From: Haloarchaeobius salinus
GTDB lineage: Archaea > Halobacteriota > Halobacteria > Halobacteriales > Natrialbaceae
Assembly: GCF_024464185.1 (NCBI RefSeq)
Contig: NZ_JANHAU010000001.1
Location: 620,001-684,000, forward strand
Direction: 5' to 3'
DNA length: 64,000 nucleotides
The notes below the pieces were generated by a model. That model was not told the DNA's origin, ran no database searches, and saw nothing but the letters and a program-made list of their open reading frames with translations. The first letter of the stretch is position 1, and each line of letters begins with the position of its first letter. A program made the translations under genes and the position numbers. Of this stretch, positions 23,075 to 31,549 are shown in pieces.

Positions 23075-23159
23075 TGCGAGGGGCAGGATTCGAACCCGCG
23101 AACTCCTACGAGAGCGGATCTTAAGTCCGCCGCCTTTGGCCTGGCTCAGCCACCCTCGC
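23075..23159 (-). tRNA. tRNA-Leu (anticodon UAA)
   Basis: 85 nt, class II with a long variable arm. Acceptor GCGAGGG pairs with CCCTCGC, with discriminator A at 23075. The D-arm is GGCTGAGCC. The anticodon stem is GCGGA/TCCGC with loop CTTAAGA, giving anticodon TAA. The T-arm is CGGGTTCGAATCCTG. CCA is not encoded. It reads leftward, so its 3' end faces the duplicated fragment at 22904. Confidence 0.95.
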
Positions 23160-23199
23160 GCGGTCGGGGGTTCACCCGGCGGCTTCAATACGGTTTCGC

Positions 23200-23541
23200 T
23201 TACCAGTCCACGCTGAGTGTCCCGTCGCCGTGCGGGTCCGGGGCGATCTCCTCGTCGGTGCGGCGGTCGACGACGTGGATGATGCCCCGGTCCTTCTTCG
23301 CGGGGCAGACCTCGGCGGCGCGGACGTTGTGCTCGAGCTCGTCCTCGCCGAAGAAGTAGGTCTTCGGGCGGGCGAGCCCGGTGTCGATGTCGAGGTCCCA
23401 GTTCGCGGACACCTCGGCGCACTTGCCCGCGCCGAAGCACTTGTTGGCCTCGAAGATGATCTTGAAGGGCTTCTCGTCGACCGGTGGGGCGTCGGACTCG
23501 CCGATCTCGCTTGGCGTGTGTGCGTCCTCGGCGTCGCTCAT
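23200..23541 (-). CDS. Single-cluster ferredoxin, probably [3Fe-4S] type
   Basis: 113 residues. The cluster motif is C35-x2-A38-x2-C41 with C79-Pro80. The second Cys of the usual CxxCxxC is Ala, which predicts a 3Fe-4S cluster. An acidic 25-residue N-terminal tail is typical of halophiles. It is a small electron carrier with unknown partners. The TATA-like box about 28 nt upstream fits a leaderless message. Immediately upstream of tRNA-Leu. Confidence 0.85.
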   Translation of the reverse strand: MSDAEDAHTPSEIGESDAPPVDEKPFKIIFEANKCFGAGKCAEVSANWDLDIDTGLARPKTYFFGEDELEHNVRAAEVCPAKKDRGIIHVVDRRTDEEIAPDPHGDGTLSVDW

Positions 23542-23598
23542 GTCGCGTTCTCGGGGGCGGGCGAACTTTCGTGTGTCGGTTCGGGTGACGGGTCGAGG

Positions 23599-24111
23599 TC
23601 AGTACGACCACACGGCCGCGAGGATGCCCGCCGTCTGACCGACGCCGACGAGCGCGAAGCCGAGCAGCGCCACGGGTTCCGCCCCCGAGAGCTCGGGCGA
23701 GAGCAGGTACGCGCCGGCCCCGATGGCGCTCAGGGCGGCCCCGATCTGGTAGACGCGGGGCGCGCGGTCGATGTTCTCGCCGGTGTAGACGTACGCGGCC
23801 GCGGGAACGAGCATCCAGCCGGCGACGGTCACCCTCGCGAGCATCGTGTTCACGGGGTCGGCGAAGACCGCAACGGTGCCGACGGCGTTCAGCACGATGC
23901 CGACGAGGAGGACGACCTTCCAGGCGAGCAGCACGCCCTCCCGCATGTCTCGCCACGAGAGGACGGTGAACGCGACGAGCAGCACGTCCATCACGACCAT
24001 GCCGATCCTGACGGCCTCGACCCCCGCGAGTTCGACGTGGGCGGCGGCGGCGAACGTCCACGCGAGCGGGACCAGCAGTCCGGGGCCTGTCTCCCGGAGT
24101 CGTCGGAGCAT
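23599..24111 (-). CDS. Membrane protein of unknown function, about six helices
   Basis: 170 residues, very hydrophobic. Helices are at about 10-28, 36-53, 62-82, 90-108, 122-142 and 150-168. A short charged loop VYTGENIDRAP lies between the fourth and fifth. Not recognised. ATG 24111 is preferred over 24153 because a TATA-like GCTCTTTTCGC lies about 30 nt upstream. Confidence 0.7.
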   Translation of the reverse strand: MLRRLRETGPGLLVPLAWTFAAAAHVELAGVEAVRIGMVVMDVLLVAFTVLSWRDMREGVLLAWKVVLLVGIVLNAVGTVAVFADPVNTMLARVTVAGWMLVPAAAYVYTGENIDRAPRVYQIGAALSAIGAGAYLLSPELSGAEPVALLGFALVGVGQTAGILAAVWSY

Positions 24112-24192
24112 GGTGGCACATCGAGGGGGAGCGAAAAGAGCGTACCCCCTCACTGAGGGGATCGACGGAAGAATCGTGGCCGGCGTGGCGGG

Positions 24193-24735
24193 CTACTCGT
24201 GGACGTCGACGCCCTCGATGACGGCCTCTTCCTGGGGCTGGTCGCGGGGGCCGGTCGGGAGCGAGCCGATGGTCTCGACGACGTCCATGCCGTCGGTCAC
24301 CTTGCCGAAGACGGCGTGCTTGCCGTCGAGGTGGGGCTGGGCGTCGAGCGTGATGAAGAACTGGCTGCCGTTCGTGTTCGGGCCGGAGTTCGCCATCGAG
24401 AGCACGCCGGGGCCGTCGTGGCCGAGTTCGTCGTCGAACTCGTCTTCGAACTGGTAGCCGGGGCCGCCGCGGCCGGTGCCGGTCGGGTCGCCGCCCTGGA
24501 TCATGAAGTCGGCGATGACGCGGTGGAACGGCACGCCGGCGTACAGCGAGTCGCCGCGTGTCTCGCCGGATTCGGGGTCCTCCCACGTCGTCGTGCTCGG
24601 GGACGGGTCGTCGTTCGCCGCGGGGTCGTGCTCGGCGAGGTTGACGAAGTTCTCGACGGTCGTCGGGACGCGGTCGTCGTACAGCTCGACTTCGATGTCA
24701 CCGTGGTTCGTGCGGATGGTCGCGGTCTTGCTCAT
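24193..24735 (-). CDS. Peptidyl-prolyl cis-trans isomerase, cyclophilin type
   Basis: 180 residues. It catalyses proline isomerisation in protein folding. Catalytic Arg is in [15 protein letters not shown] and the hydrophobic pocket is GSQFFITL and [15 protein letters not shown] short haloarchaeal acidic insert ([20 protein letters not shown]) sits in the first loop. There is no signal peptide, so it is cytoplasmic. The long frame extending to 25722 crosses the neighbouring gene and is not real. Confidence 0.92.
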   Translation of the reverse strand: MSKTATIRTNHGDIEVELYDDRVPTTVENFVNLAEHDPAANDDPSPSTTTWEDPESGETRGDSLYAGVPFHRVIADFMIQGGDPTGTGRGGPGYQFEDEFDDELGHDGPGVLSMANSGPNTNGSQFFITLDAQPHLDGKHAVFGKVTDGMDVVETIGSLPTGPRDQPQEEAVIEGVDVHE

Positions 24736-24873
24736 ACTCCCACCCAGGAGCGCGCTCGGGAAAACGTTGTGGATACGCCGACGGCGGGTTGCTGTGGCGT
24801 CGTCGTCGCGGTCCTGTCGGCGACTCGTCACCCCAATGGATTCAATAGCGAGGGCGTCGAAATCTTCGAACGA

Positions 24874-25851
24874 ATGACCCGCTCGGCGCGTCACCGACGC
24901 GAGCGCGTGACACTCGCCAGACTCCCGTCCGGCGTCGAGGTCACGACCACGGTTCACAGCTACGAGGGACCGGAGGACGGACCGACAGTGTACGTGCAGG
25001 CGGCCCAGCACGGCCGCGAGATAAACGGCACCGAGGTCCTCCGCCGGCTGCACGACGAGCTCCCGACGACGGACCTCGCCGGGAAACTGGTCGCGGTGCC
25101 GGTCGCGAACCCGCTCACGTTCGACCGCGTCTCCTACACCACGCCGGAGGTGCTCGACTCGGTCAACCCGAACATGAACCGCGTCTGGCCCGGCGACGCC
25201 GAGGGGAGCCTCCACCAGCGCATGGCGGCGACGCTCTGGGAGTACGCCGGCGACGCCGACGTCATCGTCGACCTCCATACGGGCAGTCCGTCGATGCTCA
25301 CCCACACCGTGTTCACGCAGGGCGACGACCGTTCGCGGGAGCTCGCCGAGGCGTTCGGGACGGGCCTGCTGCTCGCCGAACCGTCGGGCGAGGATGCCCC
25401 GGAGGCCTGGCATCGCCGCGGGTTCGACGGCAAGCTCCGCGTCGCCGCCAGCGCCGCGGGTATCCCGGCCATCACACCCGAGCTCGCCCACAACAAGCAG
25501 ATCGTCGAGGACGCGGTCGCGACCGGCGTCCGGGGCGTGCTGAACGTCCTCCGCCGCCTCGGCGTGCTCGACGGACAGGTCATCGCCGGCGACGCGCCCC
25601 GGGTCGCCCGGAACCACCTCGGGCGCGTCGACGCCGAGGAGTCGGGGCTGTTCCGGCCGACCCCGTCGCTCGAACTCGGGCAGCTCGTCGAGTCGGGCGA
25701 CCACCTGGGGCAGGTGTACCATCCGTCGACGTACGAGGTGCTCCAGCGGGTCGAGAGCACGCGCGACGGCATCTGCTACGCCATCACCCGCGAGGCGACG
25801 GTGAAGGGCGGTGACCGGCTCGCGAGCGTCGCGATCCCGGTCGAGGAGTGA
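24874..25851 (+). CDS. Succinylglutamate desuccinylase/aspartoacylase family hydrolase
   Basis: 325 residues. It is a zinc carboxypeptidase-like (M14) amidohydrolase removing acyl groups from amino acids or related compounds. Zinc ligands are in [13 protein letters not shown] (His and Glu) and in VDLHTG (His). The C-terminal beta domain includes [24 protein letters not shown]. The natural substrate is unknown; no arginine-succinylation genes are near. The start is uncertain by a few codons. Confidence 0.85.
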   Translation: MTRSARHRRERVTLARLPSGVEVTTTVHSYEGPEDGPTVYVQAAQHGREINGTEVLRRLHDELPTTDLAGKLVAVPVANPLTFDRVSYTTPEVLDSVNPNMNRVWPGDAEGSLHQRMAATLWEYAGDADVIVDLHTGSPSMLTHTVFTQGDDRSRELAEAFGTGLLLAEPSGEDAPEAWHRRGFDGKLRVAASAAGIPAITPELAHNKQIVEDAVATGVRGVLNVLRRLGVLDGQVIAGDAPRVARNHLGRVDAEESGLFRPTPSLELGQLVESGDHLGQVYHPSTYEVLQRVESTRDGICYAITREATVKGGDRLASVAIPVEE

Positions 25852-26262
25852 CTACGTCCGCGCCGGCAGCAGCTCCGAGAGTGCGGCCTTCCGCAGCTCG
25901 CCCTCGATCCTGACGAGCACGTCGAGCGACGGGTCGTAGTCGTACAGCAGCTCCCGGCAGACGCCGCATGCCGAGATGACGACGGGCTCGTTCGCGGGGT
26001 CGTCGTCGCGGAAGCGCACCGCGACCGAGCAGTCGAACGAGTCGTGGCCGTCGGCGAGCGCGTTCTCCAGGGTGACGGGCTCGCAGTGCACCGTCGCCTG
26101 GTCGACGCTGGACTGCAGGTTCACGGCGGTGTAGACGGTGCCGTCCTCGGTCCGGAGCGCGGAGGCGACGCGGTGGCGGTCCGGGTCGAACCTCGATTCC
26201 AGCGTCTCGACTGCGGCGTCGACGAGCTCGTGGTCGGCGGCGTACGGTGGTCGTGAGTCCAT
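25852..26262 (-). CDS. Cytidine deaminase-like protein
   Basis: 136 residues. Zinc site H59-C-E61 with C99-x2-C102 (ACGVCRE), the pattern of CDA/blasticidin-S deaminases with His as first ligand. Glu61 is the proton shuttle. YTAVNLQSS is the substrate-binding strand. It probably salvages cytidine or deoxycytidine, but related deaminases act on other bases. Its stop meets the stop of the preceding gene. The TATA-like GCTTTTCTCC lies 26 nt upstream. Confidence 0.8.
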   Translation of the reverse strand: MDSRPPYAADHELVDAAVETLESRFDPDRHRVASALRTEDGTVYTAVNLQSSVDQATVHCEPVTLENALADGHDSFDCSVAVRFRDDDPANEPVVISACGVCRELLYDYDPSLDVLVRIEGELRKAALSELLPART

Positions 26263-26352
26263 ACCGGCGCTTCGACCGCCGGGGAGAAAAGCTCCCGTCA
26301 GACGGCGAGGAACCGCAACGCTGAATCCATCCCGGCGGTACGGTCCGAGTCC

Positions 26353-26949
26353 ATGTCTGACGACGATCCCGCGAGCTGGTGGGACGAGGCGTACGAGCGC
26401 GACGCGGCCCCGTGGGACACCGGCGAGCCGCAGCCGGCACTCGCGAGCGTCGCCGACCGCACGGAGCACTGGCGCGTCCTCGACCCCGGCTGCGGCACCG
26501 GCACGCACACCGTCCACTTCGCGAGCCACGGCCACGACGTGGTCGGCGTCGACGTCTCCGAGAACGCCGTCGAGCGAGCCCGGGCGAAGGCCGACGAGCA
26601 CGGCGTCGAGGCGACGTTCCACGTCGACGACGTGCGCGAGCTCGACGCCGTCGACGGGCCGTTCGACGCGGTCGTCGACAGCGGGATGTTCCACGTGTAC
26701 GCCGGTGAGGACCGCGAGCGGTACGTCGACGCGCTGGGCGACGTGGTCGCCGACGGTGGCCGGGTCTTCCTCGTCGCGTTCGGGGCCGATGCGCCGGCCG
26801 ACGACGGGCCGACGCCGGTCTCCCACGACGATGTCCGGGCGGCCTTCGCCGCCGGCTGGACGGTCAGGGAAGTGTGCGATGCCGGGTTCGAGACGCGACA
26901 CGGCACCGTCCCCGGGACCTACGCGGTCGTCGAACGGACGGAGAGATAA
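26353..26949 (+). CDS. SAM-dependent methyltransferase, class I
   Basis: 198 residues. SAM-binding motif I is VLDPGCGTGTHTVHFA, the acidic residue after strand 2 is in VVGVDVSENAVERA, and motif II is HVDDVREL. The opening WWDEAYERDAAPWDTGEPQP is common to TehB/thiopurine-methyltransferase-like enzymes. The acceptor is unknown. Confidence 0.85.
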   Translation: MSDDDPASWWDEAYERDAAPWDTGEPQPALASVADRTEHWRVLDPGCGTGTHTVHFASHGHDVVGVDVSENAVERARAKADEHGVEATFHVDDVRELDAVDGPFDAVVDSGMFHVYAGEDRERYVDALGDVVADGGRVFLVAFGADAPADDGPTPVSHDDVRAAFAAGWTVREVCDAGFETRHGTVPGTYAVVERTER

Positions 26950-26966
26950 GGGACGAGAAACCGCGG

Positions 26967-28040
26967 TCAGAACTCCCGCAGGTCCTCGAGCACCGCGGCG
27001 GCGTCGCCGGATCCGATGGTCTCCCGGGCGAGTTCGAGCCCGTCGTCCAGCGAATCCACGTCGTCGCGAGCGTACATGCGGAACGCGGCGTTGAGCGCGA
27101 TGGCGTCGGCGAACTGGTCGTCGCGCTCGCCGGCGAGGACGGCCTCGGTGATGGTCGCGGAGTCCGCGGCCACGTCGTCGACGGCGAGGTCCTCGCTCTC
27201 GAAGTCCATGCCGAACTCGGCGGTCTCGATCTCGTAGTCGTCGACCCCGCCGTCCTCGTCGGCTCTCCACTCGGCGACCTTCGTGTAGCCGGGGCGGATG
27301 TCGTCGTAGCCCTCCATCCCCTGGAACATGACGACCTTGCCGACGTCGAGTTCCTCGCTCGCGGCGAACGTGTTGCAGGTCTTCTTCGCGAACGCGAGGT
27401 GGTAGAACGAGCCGAGGTGGACGTCCGCGTTGGCGGGGTTCGCGAACGTCTCGATGGTGTTGACGAACGTCCGGACGCCCATCTGGTCGCGGCGGTCGAA
27501 CAGCTCGTCGATGCCGGGGTTGAACGCGGGCTGGTAGTAGAAGCCGAAGCCGACCTCGTCGACCATGTCCGCGCTCTCCTCGGGCGACAGTTCGGTCCGG
27601 ACGCCGAGCTCGTCGAGCACGTGCTTGTAGGCGTCCTGCTTCTGCGTGGGGACGCGGTCGCCGCTGTGGGCCACGACCGGCGTACCCGCGGCGGCGGCGA
27701 CGATGCCCGCCCCGACGCCCAGGATGGCCGACCGACCCTTGCCGTCGTAGTTCGCGCCGCAGTCGACGGGGTCGCAGTCCGGCTCGGCGGTGACGACGCT
27801 CTCCTCGCGCATCACGTCGGTGTACGCCGCCAGCTCCTCGGGGTTGTTGCGCTTCCAGCGGTTCGCCAGCCAGAACGCCCCCAGTGTGGTGGGGTCGGGC
27901 TCGCCGCCGAGGATGCGCTGGAACGCCTCGCGGGCCTGCGTGCGGTCCATGTCCTCTGCGGACTTGTGGCCGGAGCCGACGACCGCCGTCATCAGCCGCT
28001 TCAGGGGCCACTCGCCGTACTCGCGGGTCGCTTGTGCCAT
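26967..28040 (-). CDS. TrpD2-like phosphoribosyltransferase
   Basis: 357 residues of the anthranilate phosphoribosyltransferase (TrpD) fold. The N-terminal helical domain is MTAVVGSGHKSAEDMDRTQAREAFQRIL and the PRPP region is NYDGKGRSAILGVGAGIVAAAAG. The glycine-rich GTGGD of true TrpD is replaced by YDGKGRS, which points to the TrpD2/YbiB side family. No trp genes are nearby, so tryptophan synthesis is unlikely. The actual substrate is unknown. ATG 28040 is 28 nt from a TATA-like GACTTTTCC. Confidence 0.8.
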   Translation of the reverse strand: MAQATREYGEWPLKRLMTAVVGSGHKSAEDMDRTQAREAFQRILGGEPDPTTLGAFWLANRWKRNNPEELAAYTDVMREESVVTAEPDCDPVDCGANYDGKGRSAILGVGAGIVAAAAGTPVVAHSGDRVPTQKQDAYKHVLDELGVRTELSPEESADMVDEVGFGFYYQPAFNPGIDELFDRRDQMGVRTFVNTIETFANPANADVHLGSFYHLAFAKKTCNTFAASEELDVGKVVMFQGMEGYDDIRPGYTKVAEWRADEDGGVDDYEIETAEFGMDFESEDLAVDDVAADSATITEAVLAGERDDQFADAIALNAAFRMYARDDVDSLDDGLELARETIGSGDAAAVLEDLREF

Positions 28041-28157
28041 ATCGCCCCGTTGGGACGGTCCGAGGAAAAGTCGCCCGGTCCGTTCCCAGCGGGTGGGAGT
28101 CGCCCCGGACCATCGTCCTTCGAAACACGTACCTTGCACAGGTCCCTAGCGCCGACG

Positions 28158-29213
28158 ATGAACACGCAGTCGGGCGACTGGCGCGAGGAGATCGACGAGG
28201 TCGACGCCCGCCTCATCGACGGCTACCAGTCGGGCTTCCCGGTGGTGGAGCGCCCGTTCCGCGTCGTCGGGGAGGCACTCGGCGTCTCGGAGTCGGAGGC
28301 GTTCGAGCGCGTCCAGCGACTCCGCGACGAGGGGGTGTTCCGGCGGTTCGGTGCCGTCCTCAACCCGCCGGTCATCGGCTCCTCGACGCTCGCGGCGGTG
28401 CAGGCCCCCGCGGACCGCTTCGACGAGGTCGCCGAGGTCGTCAACGGCTACCGGCAGGTGAACCACAACTACCGGCGCGAGCACGACTGGAACATGTGGT
28501 TCGTCGTCACCGCCGGGTCCAGAGAGACACGGGACCGCATCCTCGACGAGATCGAGGAGCGGACCGGCTGCGAGGTGCTGAACCTCCCGATGCTCACCGA
28601 CTACTACATCGACCTGGAGTTCCCGGTCGTCAACGCCGACCGGTTCGCCCGGGAGTCGGTCGAGTCCACCGAGGTCTCCGCGACGCGCATCTCGGAGGAC
28701 GCGACGGGCGACCTCTCGCGGTTCGACGCCGAGCTCCTGCTCGCCATCCAGTCGGGCTTCCCGCTCTCCGTGACGCCGTACCGCGACATCGCGGCCGGGA
28801 TCGACCCGAAACTCGACGCGGCTGTCACCGTCGAGATGGTGCTCGACGGCGTCGAGCGCCTCCGCGAAGACGGCTGCATCAAGCGCGTCGGCTGCATCGT
28901 CAACCACGTCGTCACCGGCTTCTCGAACAACTGCATGGTCGTCTGGGACGTGCCCGACGACGAGCTCGACGAGCGGGGGCTTGCGGTGGGCGAACTCCCG
29001 TACGTCACCCTCTGCTACCATCGGCCCCGTCGCCCCGGGCAGGACTGGCCGTACAACCTGTTCACGATGATCCACGGCCGCGACGCCGACGCCGTCGACG
29101 AGAAGGTCGACGAACTCGCCACGGAGTACCTCCCGGTCGACCACGAGTGCCTCTACTCCACCGAGACGCTCAAACAGACCGGTGCGCAGTACGAGGAGCT
29201 GGTCGGGGAGTAG
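28158..29213 (+). CDS. Siroheme decarboxylase, AhbA-AhbB fusion
   Basis: 351 residues built from two Lrp/AsnC-like halves. Each has a winged helix and a RAM-like domain. The first contains LIDGYQSGFPVVERPFRVVGEALG (about 18-41) and the second LLLAIQSGFPLSVTPYRDIAAGI (about 195-217). This is the alternative heme pathway enzyme that decarboxylates siroheme to 12,18-didecarboxysiroheme. Most organisms encode the subunits separately. The His/Tyr-rich loop VNHNYRREHDWNMWFV matches the catalytic area. Other heme genes are not adjacent. Divergent from the TrpD2-like gene. Confidence 0.88.
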   Translation: MNTQSGDWREEIDEVDARLIDGYQSGFPVVERPFRVVGEALGVSESEAFERVQRLRDEGVFRRFGAVLNPPVIGSSTLAAVQAPADRFDEVAEVVNGYRQVNHNYRREHDWNMWFVVTAGSRETRDRILDEIEERTGCEVLNLPMLTDYYIDLEFPVVNADRFARESVESTEVSATRISEDATGDLSRFDAELLLAIQSGFPLSVTPYRDIAAGIDPKLDAAVTVEMVLDGVERLREDGCIKRVGCIVNHVVTGFSNNCMVVWDVPDDELDERGLAVGELPYVTLCYHRPRRPGQDWPYNLFTMIHGRDADAVDEKVDELATEYLPVDHECLYSTETLKQTGAQYEELVGE

Positions 29214-29328
29214 TGCGCTGGCGGCGGCTGTCGACGTCCGGCCGCGGGCGGCCCGACGACGGAGACGGCGACCTGAGGGCCGACGATTATGAACCTTCCG
29301 CACTCGGGCGCTCTCCCCAACCCAAAGG

Positions 29329-29338
29329 CTATTTTACG
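29329..29338 (+). promoter_or_regulatory. TATA box for the PAN gene
   Basis: CTATTTTACG centred about 29 nt before ATG 29363, fitting a leaderless strong promoter. Confidence 0.55.
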
Positions 29339-29362
29339 CCCATCGCATACGACCGATAACTC

Positions 29363-30604
29363 ATGTCCCGGAGTCCTTCGCTGCCCGACCGTCCGCGGTT
29401 AGACCTCGACCCGGACATGTCGGAGGAAGAGCGGCTCTCGGCGCTCCGTGAGCACTTCGAAGACGTGTCCGAAGTACACGGCAAGCTCTCCAGCCAGCTG
29501 GAGGCCGCCCACGAGCGCCGCGACGAGCTGAAAGAGGAGGTCGACCAGACGGAGCGCGAGAACGAGGCGCTGAAGACGTCCTCGCTCTACATCGCGACCG
29601 TCGAGGAGATCGCCGAGGAGAAACAGGAGGCCGTCGTCAAACAGCACGGTAACAACCAGGAGGTGCTCACCGACGTCTCCCGTCGGATGAGCGAGGAGCT
29701 GCAGGCGGGCGACCGCGTCGCCGTCAACGACTCGTTCTCGGTCCAGACCGTCCTCGCGAACGAGACCGACGCCCGCGCACAGGCGATGGAGGTCGACGCG
29801 AGCCCCGAGGTCGAGTACCAGGATATCGGTGGCATCGACGAGCAGGTCCGCGAGGTCCGCGAGGCCGTCGAGGAGCCGCTGATCAACCCCGAGAAGTTCG
29901 ACACGGTCGGCATCGACCCGCCGTCCGGCGTGCTGCTGTACGGCCCGCCGGGCACCGGGAAGACGATGCTGGCGAAGGCCGTCGCGAACGAGACCGACGC
30001 GACGTTCATCAAGATGGCCGGCTCCGAGCTGGTCCGCAAGTTCATCGGCGAGGGCTCCCGGCTGGTGCGTGACCTGTTCGAGCTCGCCTCCGAGCGCGAA
30101 CCCGCCATCATCTTCATCGACGAGATCGACGCCATCGCGGCCAAGCGCACCGAGTCCAAGACCTCCGGCGACGCCGAGGTCCAGCGGACGATGATGCAGC
30201 TGCTCTCCGAGATGGACGGCTTCGAGGCCCGCGGCAACATCCGCATCATCGCCGCCACGAACCGCTTCGACATGCTCGACCGCGCCATCCTCCGCCCCGG
30301 CCGGTTCGACCGCCTCATCGAGGTGCCCGAACCCGACTCGGAGGGCCGCGAGCGCATCTTCGAGATCCACACCGAGCAGATGAACATCGCCGACGACGTG
30401 ACCTTCGCCGACCTCGCCGCGGAGACGGCGGGCTACTCCGGCGCGGAGATCGCCAGCGTCGCCACCGAGGCCGGCATGTTCGCAATCCGCGACGGCCGCA
30501 CCGAGGTCCGCAAGACCGACTTCGTCGAGGCCCTGGAGAAGATCGAGGCCGACGACGGCGGCGAGTTCGTCCCCTCCGCCGGCCACGCGACGTACCACTA
30601 CTGA
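29363..30604 (+). CDS. pan: Proteasome-activating nucleotidase (PAN)
   Basis: 413 residues. Hexameric AAA ATPase that unfolds proteins and feeds them to the 20S proteasome. An N-terminal coiled coil (about 20-75) is followed by an OB-like domain (about 80-150) and an AAA module with Walker A GPPGTGKT (194-201) and Walker B IIFIDE (249-254). The arginine-finger region is RPGRFDR. The last residues are Thr-Tyr-His-Tyr, so the penultimate residue is His rather than the Tyr of the usual HbYX docking motif. No proteasome subunit genes are adjacent. Confidence 0.94.
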   Translation: MSRSPSLPDRPRLDLDPDMSEEERLSALREHFEDVSEVHGKLSSQLEAAHERRDELKEEVDQTERENEALKTSSLYIATVEEIAEEKQEAVVKQHGNNQEVLTDVSRRMSEELQAGDRVAVNDSFSVQTVLANETDARAQAMEVDASPEVEYQDIGGIDEQVREVREAVEEPLINPEKFDTVGIDPPSGVLLYGPPGTGKTMLAKAVANETDATFIKMAGSELVRKFIGEGSRLVRDLFELASEREPAIIFIDEIDAIAAKRTESKTSGDAEVQRTMMQLLSEMDGFEARGNIRIIAATNRFDMLDRAILRPGRFDRLIEVPEPDSEGRERIFEIHTEQMNIADDVTFADLAAETAGYSGAEIASVATEAGMFAIRDGRTEVRKTDFVEALEKIEADDGGEFVPSAGHATYHY

Positions 30605-30682
30605 ACACTGGGTCGACGCCGACCCACGGACTCCGGGACCGCGAACCGCAACTTCCTTTCTCCCGCACCGACTCGCTCGACC

Positions 30683-31156
30683 ATGGAGCCCATCCGAATC
30701 GTCTGGGGCCACGCCACCGGCCCGACCGAGATGGCCGCCTACGACGCGGCCCTCGCCGACGCCGGCGTCGAGAACTACAACCTCGTCGGCGTCTCCTCCG
30801 TCATCCCGGCCGACGCCACCGTCGAACTCGCCGGCACCGCACCCGACCTCGGCCCCGTCGGGAACCGCCTCACGGTGGTCCAGGCGTGTGCGACTGCGAC
30901 CGACCCCGGCCACGTCTCCGCCGGCCTGGCGTGGGCGACGTCGCCCGCCGGCGGGCTGTTCTACGAGGCCGCCGGGCCGACCGACGAGGCGGACATCTCA
31001 GAGCGAGTGCGGACCGGGCTGTCGGCCGGTCAGTCGCTCCGGGACTGGGAGTTCGGCGACCCCCACGTTCGGGTCGAGAGCGCGTCGGTGGAGCCCGGGA
31101 CGTACACGACCGCCGTGGTACTGGCGGTGTACGGCCAGTCCGAGCCGATTCTGTGA
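30683..31156 (+). CDS. pdaD: Pyruvoyl-dependent arginine decarboxylase
   Basis: Decarboxylates arginine to agmatine, used for polyamines and for agmatidine in archaeal tRNA-Ile. 157 residues made as a proenzyme. Self-cleavage at the serine pair 38-39 in NLVGVSSVIPAD generates the pyruvoyl group on the new alpha chain. The C-terminal YTTAVVLAVYG is conserved. A leaderless start fits the TATA-like CTTCCTTTCTCC upstream. Confidence 0.92.
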   Translation: MEPIRIVWGHATGPTEMAAYDAALADAGVENYNLVGVSSVIPADATVELAGTAPDLGPVGNRLTVVQACATATDPGHVSAGLAWATSPAGGLFYEAAGPTDEADISERVRTGLSAGQSLRDWEFGDPHVRVESASVEPGTYTTAVVLAVYGQSEPIL

Positions 31157-31240
31157 CTGAACTGGGTGTCTATGGCTCTCGTTTCGAGTTCCAGTATCAC
31201 GTGAGCCGGTTCCGACAGTAGCCGAAAAGTCCCACCCTGC

Positions 31241-31474
31241 GACCGCACCGCACCTCACGCCTCCCCAGCCGATTCGCTCACCGCCGCAGTGCTCCGGTTC
31301 GCTCATCCACTGCGAGAGCACGCTCTCGCAAGCCTTCGGTCGCTTCGTCTCCGGCGCTCCGCGCCGGCTTCCAGCGGGACCTCCGGTCCCGCCCGGCTCC
31401 CGAAGACCTCGCGCGGATGGCTCGACACCCTCGCTTCGCTCGGCGTCTCGCCAGCCGCACGCCGTGCCGGCTGG
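31241..31474 (-). repeat. Dispersed GC-rich intergenic repeat, copy C (long form, inverted)
   Basis: It fills most of the 393-nt gap between pdaD and pgi. On the minus strand it reads GGCTGGCGAGACG, then GTGTCGAGCCATCCGCGCGAGG, then a long variable middle, then GAGCGAATCGGCTGGGGAGG and GTGAGGTGCGGTGCGG. The middle (about 31290-31400) is about 100 nt longer than in copy A and consists of nested inverted repeats (GGGACCTCCGGTCCC at 31376-31390, GAGAGCACGCTCTC at 31314-31327). Strong RNA or cruciform folding is expected. Confidence 0.8.
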
Positions 31475-31549
31475 TCGTTGTATCGTTGCAGTCAGCCGAG
31501 CACGACAGCGATGAGAACGCCTTTCACCCGAACCGTCGACGCCACAGGT

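Noticed and set aside
24193-25722. Cyclophilin with a 330-residue N-terminal extension
   Set aside because: The extension is antisense to the aspartoacylase-family gene; the cyclophilin starts at 24735 with its own promoter-like sequence.
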